Source: an uncultured Lachnospiraceae bacterium
Lineage (GTDB): Bacteria > Bacillota > Clostridia > Lachnospirales > Lachnospiraceae
Assembly: GCA_945919795.1 (NCBI GenBank)
Contig: CAMEJJ010000012.1
Location: 1-64,000, forward strand
DNA: 64,000 nucleotides
Direction of reading: 5' to 3'
Shown here one piece after another: positions 55,082-61,966 of this stretch; within the stretch, counting starts at the first letter, position 1, and the number at the start of each line of letters is the position of its first letter. A program made the position numbers and the translations under genes. The notes under the pieces were generated by a model. That model worked only from the letters and a program-made list of their open reading frames with translations, was not told the DNA's origin and did not search any database.

Positions 55082-55800
55082 GTTTTTCCGTCCTCTTTTT
55101 TTGTAAACTCCACATTGCAGTAGACTTTATCATCTTCATTTAACAATGCAACGCCAATTTTGTCCTGTCCCCGATAAACCGCCGGATACAACATCGTCCC
55201 CAGATGCGCCTGCATCTTATATTCTACCCTGAGTTGTCCGACTGAAAAATCCATCGGTAGAAAGTCCATGGCAATATCGACAAACTGTCCGTTATTGACA
55301 TGCAGATTGGTATCCAAATGGTGTTTGACCACTTCTATTTTTTCTTCCCTGACGGGATCTCCTTCAAACTGTATTCTTCGTGGTGCATATTCCATGTCCA
55401 GTTTGGGAGAGAGTTTATATATTTCCTGAATTTCAGACGGACATTTTTTTGGCATCCCACTTTGGATATCTACCAGACTCCAAATGGAATTGGCCCATGC
55501 AATCATTTCTCCGTTTTCATCTTTCATCCAGAAATTACGATTCCCCATAAACCCTTTAAATTCATAAGGTGCTGTGCCAACTGTGACGGTCTCACAAACC
55601 TTTGGATAGCGCTTTACTACGATCTGCCATGCCGACAAGGCCCAAAACATCCCCTGATCTTTTAATGCCTCGACGCCGGCTCCCAGGCTGTCCGAATGAA
55701 AAATAGAACTATCCTGAAAGTAATTTAATAAGCCCAACAAACTGAGCTGGCCGTTACTATCCGTTTCACTGTATCTGATTTTGGCCTGAAATTCATACAT
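55075..55800 (-). CDS. Acyl-ACP thioesterase
   Basis: The 241-residue double hot-dog enzyme hydrolyses acyl-ACP to release fatty acids. YSETDSNGQLSLLGLLNYFQ in the first hot-dog and HHLDTNLHVNNGQFVDIAMD in the second match the bacterial FatA-like family, the latter carrying the Asn-His catalytic region. Length is usual. It is translationally coupled to cvfB. A palindromic element lies 34 bases upstream of its start. Confidence 0.9.
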   Translation of the reverse strand: MYEFQAKIRYSETDSNGQLSLLGLLNYFQDSSIFHSDSLGAGVEALKDQGMFWALSAWQIVVKRYPKVCETVTVGTAPYEFKGFMGNRNFWMKDENGEMIAWANSIWSLVDIQSGMPKKCPSEIQEIYKLSPKLDMEYAPRRIQFEGDPVREEKIEVVKHHLDTNLHVNNGQFVDIAMDFLPMDFSVGQLRVEYKMQAHLGTMLYPAVYRGQDKIGVALLNEDDKVYCNVEFTKKEDGKTC

Positions 55801-55833
55801 CTTGTATCACCTTTTATAAATTCACTCCCGCTT

Positions 55834-55995
55834 TACAGTTGTGTGGCTAAGAAATTTGTATATTCTACTCACAGACTGTATGACAACGTCAGCACTTAAT
55901 GAGCAATTTATTGCGAATTTAGTACTGCTACGTTGTCATCCAAGTGAGAACGCGTCTGTGATAGAATATGCAAATTTCTTAGCCACACAACTGTA
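55834..55995. repeat. 150-bp imperfect palindromic element, copy 2 (162 bp)
   Basis: The outermost 27 bases on each side (from TACAGTTGTGTGGCTAAGAA at 55834) pair with a single mismatch. The inner 108 bases from TATTCTACTCACAGAC differ from copy 1 by only one or two bases. The outer arms differ from copy 1 (CTAAGA against CTGACG) but remain complementary within each copy. The element starts 15 bases after the hflC stop on the minus strand. Confidence 0.88.
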
Positions 55996-56009
55996 TTAAT
56001 GAGTGTTTT

Positions 56010-57008
56010 TTACTGCACCCCGCTAAAAATCTGTGCCACAGGGCTGTCTTTATCTAAGAATATGGTCGTATTTCCGTTTGTCACGGATTCTTTTATGGTA
56101 TCTAACTGCAGACTGAATAAATAAAAGTCTGCTTTTCCCTCATCGTTGTATGCTTCGGACAGGATGCGCATATATTCCGCTTCACCTTCCGCAACTGTAG
56201 CATCAGCTTTTGCCTGTGCTTCGGAAAGCATTACCGAAACTTCTTTGTCCGTTGTGTTACGGATAATCTGTGCCTCTGATTCACCCTGTGCCTTGTATGC
56301 AGCTGCGATATTGTTTCTTTCCGTGATCATACGGTTGTAAACAGCTTCTTTATTCTCATCAGGAAGATCCAGAACCTTGATTTTTACATTGGAAAGCTCA
56401 ATACCGTATTGATCGCACTGATTTCCGATGCACTGCTCCAGACGGTCAGAAATGACAATAATTTCAACTTCTTCTTTTTCTTTATCTTCAATCACATTGC
56501 CTTCTTCATCCAGTTCCTGTGACTCGATATCGTTGATTTCAATATCTTCCGTCTCATCCGTCGTGTTTACAATTTTAACTGCCGTATCACGGCTGGCAAT
56601 CAGCTCTTCCTGAGTCATGGATGAAATGGTTGTTTTAATTGCATTGTATACAATGACATCAATACGTCCCTGTGCAGTTGACGCACTCGCATTTAAAGTC
56701 TGTGTGTATGCCTTTGCATCTGTTACCTTCCACAAAACATAGGCATCAACAATCATAGTCTTTTTATCACTGGTAATAACCTCTGACTCCGGAAGGTCAT
56801 AAATCTGAACCGCTTTCGGTACATAATTCACGGTCTGAACAAACGGAATTTTCACGCGAAGTCCTGCGGTATCATTGGTCTGTACAATTTTACCAAACTG
56901 TTTTACAACGGAATATTCATTTTCCATTGTGGTATAAAAACTTCCCGATAAAATCATTAATGCTGCAACAACTACTATAAAAACAAGTATTTTCCATGCT
57001 TTTTTCAT
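56010..57008 (-). CDS. hflC: SPFH/stomatin-type membrane protein HflC
   Basis: The 332-residue protein has one N-terminal membrane helix (about 4-22) and an SPFH domain with VVKQFGKIVQTNDTAGLRVK and YVPKAVQIYDLP, then a helical Ala/Glu-rich region. A Glu/Asp/Ile-rich insert of about 30 residues (EIND...EEVEIIVISD) is longer than in E. coli HflC. The ATG at 57008 has GGAGGT 7 bases upstream; a GTG three codons earlier is less suitable. HflC and HflK form the cage that regulates FtsH. The gene follows hflK by 12 bases. Confidence 0.92.
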   Translation of the reverse strand: MKKAWKILVFIVVVAALMILSGSFYTTMENEYSVVKQFGKIVQTNDTAGLRVKIPFVQTVNYVPKAVQIYDLPESEVITSDKKTMIVDAYVLWKVTDAKAYTQTLNASASTAQGRIDVIVYNAIKTTISSMTQEELIASRDTAVKIVNTTDETEDIEINDIESQELDEEGNVIEDKEKEEVEIIVISDRLEQCIGNQCDQYGIELSNVKIKVLDLPDENKEAVYNRMITERNNIAAAYKAQGESEAQIIRNTTDKEVSVMLSEAQAKADATVAEGEAEYMRILSEAYNDEGKADFYLFSLQLDTIKESVTNGNTTIFLDKDSPVAQIFSGVQ

Positions 57009-57020
57009 ATCCGGCACCTC

Positions 57021-58055
57021 CTATTGTGCATCCTGTCCGGTTGTGTCTGTCGTACTTGAAGCGCTTTTTGCTGCTTTTGACGTATCCACTCCGGCTGCTT
57101 TGTTTAATTCGGTAATCGGATAATACTTCATGACCTCACCGTTTCCCTGATCAATAATAACCTGAAGAGAGGGAAGTACGTCGGACATGGTCTCTAAAAA
57201 CATTCTCTGCTTGGTTATCAGTGGGTAATTGACATATTCGTCATACTCTTTATTGAAACGGGCTGCCTGTCCGGTTGCTTCGTTGATGCGGGCCGTCTTT
57301 TCCGCTTCTGCATTCTGAACGATTTTATCTGCTTCTGCCTCTGCTGCAGGAAGTTTAGCATTCCGGTATGCATTTGCCTCATTCACAGCGGATTCTTTTC
57401 CCTGCTTTGCAGTTTCCACTGCCGTAAAGGCTTCAATGACATCGTCTGTCGGCGGTTCAACATCCTGAATACTTGCATCTACCAAAGTAATTCCGATATC
57501 CTGATCTTCCAGTTCGGAAATAATCATTGTCTTTACATTGCTCTGAATCTGCGCCTTACCGGTTGTAATGGCATTGTCTACCGTGAAAGCAGATACCGTG
57601 GAACGGATGCTGGACATTGCTATATTCTTGACAATGAGATCCGGCTGATCAGAATTGTATAAATATTTGATCGGATCGGTAACCTGATAAGAAATATAAA
57701 AATCACAATCAATAAAATTATAATCCGATGTAATCATGATAGATTCGTGTTCAACACTGTATGTATTGCCATCGGAATCTTCTCCGTAGCCGATTTCAAT
57801 TCCCCGCACCGTGGTATCAACTTTGGTTGCTTTCTGCACAAAAGGGATCTTGAAATGCAGTCCCTTTTCATCTACCAGAGTCGCTTTTCCAAAGGTCGTG
57901 ATAACAACCGATTCTGTCTCTCCTACCGTATAAAAAGAAGAAAAGACAGCAATCAAAACAAAAAATCCTACAAAAATTCCCACAAAAATTCTTGCGATCT
58001 TTTTACCGGTGCCGGGATTGGGTCCGACATCTATAACTTTTTCTTTTTTTCTCAT
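57021..58055 (-). CDS. hflK: SPFH/stomatin-type membrane protein HflK
   Basis: The 344-residue protein has a membrane helix (about 22-44), the SPFH domain (GETESVVITTFGKATLVDEK and GLHFKIPFVQKATKVD) and a coiled-coil stretch rich in Ala and Glu (EANAYRNAKLPAAEAEADKI), followed by a Ser/Thr/Ala-rich tail. The ATG at 58055 has GGAGA 6 bases upstream; an ATG four codons earlier lacks a site. It forms the HflKC complex with the next gene's product, a regulator of FtsH proteolysis. Confidence 0.92.
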   Translation of the reverse strand: MRKKEKVIDVGPNPGTGKKIARIFVGIFVGFFVLIAVFSSFYTVGETESVVITTFGKATLVDEKGLHFKIPFVQKATKVDTTVRGIEIGYGEDSDGNTYSVEHESIMITSDYNFIDCDFYISYQVTDPIKYLYNSDQPDLIVKNIAMSSIRSTVSAFTVDNAITTGKAQIQSNVKTMIISELEDQDIGITLVDASIQDVEPPTDDVIEAFTAVETAKQGKESAVNEANAYRNAKLPAAEAEADKIVQNAEAEKTARINEATGQAARFNKEYDEYVNYPLITKQRMFLETMSDVLPSLQVIIDQGNGEVMKYYPITELNKAAGVDTSKAAKSASSTTDTTGQDAQ

Positions 58056-58202
58056 ATGAATCTCCATTCTACCGTCTTATGCGGTAAAGCAAATAGCACT
58101 ATAAGAATTTTTATACGCTATACTCTGCTATTTTCCGACAGGGCAAATTATAAAAATCATTAGCACTAAATGTTCTTTTTCATAATTTGTAGATACAGGA
58201 TG

Positions 58203-58211
58203 ATTATATCA
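58203..58211 (-). promoter_or_regulatory. Extended -10 promoter upstream of hflK
   Basis: On the minus strand TGA precedes TATAAT (58208-58203), forming an extended -10; the -35 is weak. The leader to the ATG would be about 140 bases. Confidence 0.5.
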
Positions 58212-58322
58212 CATTCCGTTTTTACAGAAAAATGAAATAATTATAAAGAGGACTTTCCCAATGATTCATTCGAAAATCAGAATTGTACAAACTAAATTTT
58301 GTGTTCTGTTTTCAGATTTGCA

Positions 58323-58634
58323 TTATAAAAAATTTTTCAACTCACTCATCAAGACTTCTTTTGGTTTAAATCCCACAAGCATACCCTCACGTTTACCGTC
58401 TTTCAAAACCAGAAGTGCGGGAATATTTGTAATCATATATTCCTGTGCCAACTCCATATTTTCATCGATATCAACATTGAAAAATTTCATTTTACCTTCT
58501 AATTCTTCGGAAATCTGTTCCAATACAGGCTCCATCATATGACAGGGACCGCACCACTGTGCTGAAAAATCCACAACTGCAATTCCGTTTTCTGTTTCCT
58601 GTTTGAATTCGTGTTCTGTAATTTTCTTTACCAT
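58323..58634 (-). CDS. trxA: Thioredoxin
   Basis: The 103-residue protein has the redox motif CGPC at 28-31 within SAQWCGPCHMMEPVLEQI, the cis-proline region NIPALLVLKDGK and the usual thioredoxin length. It reduces protein disulfides in the cytoplasm, receiving electrons from the reductase encoded 117 bases upstream on the same strand. An A-for-usual substitution before the tryptophan (AQWCGPC) is minor. Confidence 0.95.
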   Translation of the reverse strand: MVKKITEHEFKQETENGIAVVDFSAQWCGPCHMMEPVLEQISEELEGKMKFFNVDIDENMELAQEYMITNIPALLVLKDGKREGMLVGFKPKEVLMSELKNFL

Positions 58635-58751
58635 AAGTTTTTCTCTCCTTTTTCTTTGTTCTTGTTAGTCGTTGTTTTAAAGTTATTTTTGTCTATATCT
58701 TTCTTTTCACAATTGTTTCATTAACTGTAGTATTCTTTTTTCTCTGCGCTT

Positions 58752-59627
58752 TTATTCCTCTTTTCTATTTTGCCTTGTATCATTCAAATAAGATACTGCA
58801 GATAGCGCAGCCACATTTCCCTCACCGGCTGCTTTTATATATTGGTAGGGAGTTCCCGTACAATCCCCACAAGCAAAGCACCCTTTCAGATTGGTCTCCA
58901 TGTTGCGGTTAACCGAAATGTGCTTCCCATCCACGGCTATTCCCGGAACCAGACTCTGGGGAAATACGTTGTCTCTTAAAATAAAAACACCATCCACGGG
59001 CAATTCATCATTTTCAAAAACCAGCTTGTCCACCTTTATGGAGCCCGAAATAGAAACCGGTTTTTCTTTTCGTACAACAATGTCTTTATTTAATGATACT
59101 TCCTCCAGATATAAGGGTATATAATAGACTTTTTTTGCTATTTCCGCCATGAAATCAGCTTCCGTCTCCTCTTTCGGAGAAGTTCCGATGATTGCCACCG
59201 TCTTGTCACGATACAGCAACGCATCACAGGTTGCACAATAGCTGACGCCTCTACCCAAAAACTCCTCTTCTCCGGGAAAGGGCTTTTCAAAACTGACACC
59301 GGTCGCCAAAATCACACTTTTAGCTTCATATATATGATTGCTTGTAGTCTGTATCGAAAACATCTCACCCATTGCATAAACAGCCGAAACCAATTCCTCT
59401 GTGATTTGAATCCCCAAACTGTCAATATGCCTCTTCAGACTTTTTGCAAGTTCTTTTCCTGATACATCAGGCAATCCCGGATAGTTCCGGATCAGATGAG
59501 CTTTCCCTATTTTATCGCTAAGATGAGTGTTGCCAAATAAAATTATATCTTTGTTGCGGATTTTCAAGGTAATGGCAGCAGACAAACCTGCCGGTCCGGT
59601 CCCGATGACCGCCACATCATAACTCAT
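58752..59627 (-). CDS. Thioredoxin reductase-like flavoprotein lacking the NADPH site (FFTR-type)
   Basis: The 291-residue protein has the FAD motif GTGPAG (9-14), LILATGV-type strand (SVILATGV), the redox pair CATC at 131-134 and the second FAD motif GCFACGDC (249-256), as in low-molecular-weight thioredoxin reductases. In the middle domain, however, the NADPH motif GxGxxA is GTSPKE (148-153), and the HRRxxxR motif is absent, replaced by YYIPLYLEEV (168-177). These losses define the ferredoxin-dependent flavin thioredoxin reductase family known from Clostridium acetobutylicum, also of about 290 residues. It is therefore likely to take electrons from ferredoxin rather than NADPH. It is paired with trxA. 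Confidence 0.88.
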   Translation of the reverse strand: MSYDVAVIGTGPAGLSAAITLKIRNKDIILFGNTHLSDKIGKAHLIRNYPGLPDVSGKELAKSLKRHIDSLGIQITEELVSAVYAMGEMFSIQTTSNHIYEAKSVILATGVSFEKPFPGEEEFLGRGVSYCATCDALLYRDKTVAIIGTSPKEETEADFMAEIAKKVYYIPLYLEEVSLNKDIVVRKEKPVSISGSIKVDKLVFENDELPVDGVFILRDNVFPQSLVPGIAVDGKHISVNRNMETNLKGCFACGDCTGTPYQYIKAAGEGNVAALSAVSYLNDTRQNRKEE

Positions 59628-59785
59628 TCCCGTTTCTCCTTTTTCTACTATAAATTTTGGTATTGAAATTTTCTTTTATTCTTTGATATCGATAAAAAAA
59701 TATACATACGCTCTTTTATATTCTCATTTCTCATTTAACAAAATATGACAATTTTTGCATCAATAATAGTATTATATTACGAATA

Positions 59786-59825
59786 AAAAAGAAAATGCAA
59801 GTACGCGCCAATGCCCGTACCTGCA
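59786..59825 (-). terminator. Intrinsic terminator of trpD
   Basis: TGCA, then GTACG, pair across 59796-59825 (a 9-bp stem with one mismatch) and are followed on the minus strand by TTTTCTTTTTTATTC. It lies about 90 bases after the trpD stop. Confidence 0.85.
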
Positions 59826-59911
59826 TCTGTCAAATCACACTTATTCACACTTGCTTTTACAAAACTTATAAAGGGAATTCTATTATTTCATATGCTATTG
59901 TGACCCAATAG

Positions 59912-60931
59912 TTATCGATTGCTTACTTCTATAACTTTATTCAGCGTTTCCAATGCCTTTTTGCTGTCAATCAATTCTGCTGCCAGTTTCACTCCATCGG
60001 CAAAGGTCTCTGCTTTATTGCCAATATATAAAGATGCTCCGGCATTCAATAAAACGGCATTTCTCTTATGTCCTCGTTCCTCACCGCTCAAAATAGCTTT
60101 TGTAATAGCCGCATTTTCTTCCGGTGTTCCTCCGACTAAATCCTCTTTCCTGCATCTTTCAAATCCAAAGTCTTCCGGTGTAATGACATAATTTTTCATC
60201 CAGCCGTCTTTAAATTCACAGATGGTTGTGGGAGAGCTTAAAGATATTTCATCCAATTTATCCTGTCCGTATACAACCATACCCCTTTCCACGCCAAGAT
60301 TAATTAAAACCTGTGCCAGAGGCTGAACCAGATATTCGTCATATACACCGAGTAACTGCATTTTGGGACTACCGGGATTTGTCAACGGTCCCAAAATATT
60401 AAATACGGTTCGAAATCCCAATTCTTTTCGAATGGCTCCCACATACTTCATGGATGTATGATATTTCTGCGCAAAAAAGAAACACATTCCTGCTTCTTTT
60501 AAGAGTTCCACGCATTTATCAGGATCCTGCTGAATATTAACGCCTAATGCTTCCAGACAGTCTGCCGTTCCGCATTTTGAGGAAGCCGCGCGATTTCCGT
60601 GTTTTGCCACTTTCATTCCTCCTGCTGCTGCAACCAGTGCCGAAGTTGTAGAAATATTAAAGCTCTGTGCATTGTCTCCGCCGGTGCCGACAATTTCAAA
60701 AACATCCATACCGGTTTCCACTTTGGTTGCATGGTCACGCATAGCTGCCGCACAGCCTGCAATTTCATCGGTTGTTTCTGCCTTTGCACTCTTGGTGGAA
60801 AGCGCCGCCAAAAATGCCGCATTTTGTGTCGGTGTGGTTTCCCCACTCATAATCTCATTCATAACCTGATAAGCCTCGTCATATCTTAGGTCTTCCTTGT
60901 TGACAATTTTTACGATTGCTTCTTTAATCAT
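59912..60931 (-). CDS. trpD: Anthranilate phosphoribosyltransferase
   Basis: The 339-residue enzyme attaches the phosphoribosyl group of PRPP to anthranilate in tryptophan synthesis. The PRPP/metal loop is [16 protein letters not shown], the glycine-rich catalytic loop [20 protein letters not shown], and the anthranilate region LGPLTNPG. No other trp genes follow, since a terminator comes next. GGAGAGAG lies upstream of the ATG. Expression is predicted to be controlled by the Trp T-box about 450 bases upstream. Confidence 0.96.
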   Translation of the reverse strand: MIKEAIVKIVNKEDLRYDEAYQVMNEIMSGETTPTQNAAFLAALSTKSAKAETTDEIAGCAAAMRDHATKVETGMDVFEIVGTGGDNAQSFNISTTSALVAAAGGMKVAKHGNRAASSKCGTADCLEALGVNIQQDPDKCVELLKEAGMCFFFAQKYHTSMKYVGAIRKELGFRTVFNILGPLTNPGSPKMQLLGVYDEYLVQPLAQVLINLGVERGMVVYGQDKLDEISLSSPTTICEFKDGWMKNYVITPEDFGFERCRKEDLVGGTPEENAAITKAILSGEERGHKRNAVLLNAGASLYIGNKAETFADGVKLAAELIDSKKALETLNKVIEVSNR

Positions 60932-60950
60932 GTTTCTCTCTCCTTTTTTG

Positions 60951-61016
60951 TTTGATTATTCTTGTTTGATTTTTGTTATTTGATTTTTGTTGTTTGATTT
61001 TTTTGTTTGATTTTCC
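60951..61016 (-). repeat. 14-base tandem repeat in the trpD leader
   Basis: TTTGAT starts at 60951, 60965, 60979, 60993 and 61006 on the plus strand, a 14-base period with one 13-base step. In the trpD mRNA each unit reads AUCAAACAA followed by an A-rich spacer. The array ends about 20 bases upstream of the trpD start codon, next to the ribosome-binding site. Confidence 0.8.
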
Positions 61017-61103
61017 TTGTAAAATTTTTCTTATTCTTTATTTTTTATAATTGCGTTTTTTTCTGTTAGAACATTTTATATCTTTATCTAACAGTTTTTC
61101 CAT

Positions 61104-61218
61104 ATCTTGAGCCCACATGCTCTTTCTTCTTGTCATGCCATTATTGCCTTTTACCTCATCTTGGTCCTACATGCGCTTTCCGCTTGTCATGCCATTATTG
61201 CCTTTTACCTTATCTTGG
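61104..61218. repeat. 54-bp tandem duplication in the trpD leader
   Basis: TGTCATGCCATTATTGCC at 61131 recurs at 61185, and the similarity extends over about 54 bases on each side, with a partial third start at 61213. No reading frame with a plausible start was found. Confidence 0.75.
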
Positions 61219-61229
61219 GCCTACTTCCT

Positions 61230-61375
61230 TTGGCTCATCGTGTCAATCAGTCTCTGACTGATTGCTATACACCCTGTATAATCACTTCGATTTCACTTCG
61301 TTCCATCTCAGTGATTATACGTTCGCCAAATTCAAATTCTTGTGCAAGCACAAATTTGAACTTGGCTCATCGTGT
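61230..61375. repeat. Three-hairpin module flanked by 14-base direct repeats
   Basis: TTGGCTCATCGTGT occurs at 61230-61243 and 61362-61375. Between the copies are three hairpins in a row: AATCAGTC/GACTGATT (61245-61263), an 11-bp stem GTATAATCACT/AGTGATTATAC (61276-61286 with 61310-61320) and TTCAAAT plus TTGTGC with their complements (61331-61345 with 61348-61360). The direct repeats could be target duplications or recombination scars of an inserted element. It directly follows the T-box terminator. Confidence 0.7.
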
Positions 61376-61380
61376 ATAAC

Positions 61381-61666
61381 AAAAAAGTCCCTGACAGAAT
61401 CTTATCTGCCAAGGACGAATAATCTTTATCCGCGGTGCCACCTTGAATTTGTGAACAATCACACGCTCTGCAGGATACCTCTGATATCCCCGGCAACTGA
61501 CGCATGCCTTACGTCGCAATATACTCGATTAATGATTATCAACCTTTCCCTGCGCCCTCCGTGGTCCATTTGACGTCTTGTTTCCTGCCTGTTTCTCAGC
61601 ATCACAGGCTCTCTGTAGGGGCGTGAAACGCCGTTATCTCCACTTCATCGGTTTAACTTATTAAAT
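61381..61666 (-). promoter_or_regulatory. T-box riboswitch, Trp specifier
   Basis: On the minus strand the T-box antiterminator sequence AAGGTGGCACCGCG (61444-61431) is followed by a terminator hairpin (12-base arms at 61416-61405 and 61398-61387) and six T residues. Stem I has AGAGAGC and GCTGAGA arms near the apex, and the specifier loop, closed by GTGG/CCAC, reads AAATGGA, giving codon UGG (61568-61566) with the usual purine after it. Uncharged tRNA-Trp binding would allow read-through into trpD, which fits the gene downstream. Confidence 0.93.
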
Positions 61667-61673
61667 TAGTAAA

Positions 61674-61702
61674 ATCTTAGCACTTCGTTCATTTCTTGTC
61701 AA
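61674..61702 (-). promoter_or_regulatory. Sigma-A-type promoter of the T-box/trpD transcript
   Basis: On the minus strand TTGACA (61702-61697) and TAAGAT (61679-61674) are separated by 17 bases. Transcription would begin near 61667, immediately ahead of stem I of the T-box. Confidence 0.88.
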
Positions 61703-61726
61703 CTGCTATTCCTTAAATATTTTTCC

Positions 61727-61956
61727 CTTTTCGGATTTGTGTTTCCAATATATATCTCCGACGGCTTTTGCAAGGTTTTGTGACTTTCTTAGCGGTATGA
61801 CGAGCAAAAATGATGCCCAGTTTCAACTGTTTGAAGACGAAGTCTGAGTTTTGAAACCGGGCATTTTATAAATTTTTGTGAGCATACCGCTTAGAAAGTC
61901 TAAAAACCGAAGTACGAGGCGGCAAAGATATATATTGGAAACACAAATCCGAAAAG
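61727..61956. repeat. Long palindromic element of the ATGCCCGG family, copy 4 (inverted)
   Basis: This copy is inverted relative to the other three. Its outer arms, from CTTTTCGGATTTGTGTTTCC at 61727 to the complementary GGAAACACAAATCCGAAAAG ending at 61956, pair without a mismatch, followed by ATATATCT/AGATATAT arms, so the palindrome spans about 230 bases. The core 61813-61864 has one stem mismatch. It begins 11 bases after the glycogen phosphorylase stop and ends just upstream of the trpD promoter. Confidence 0.88.
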
Positions 61957-61966
61957 AAAATTATTT

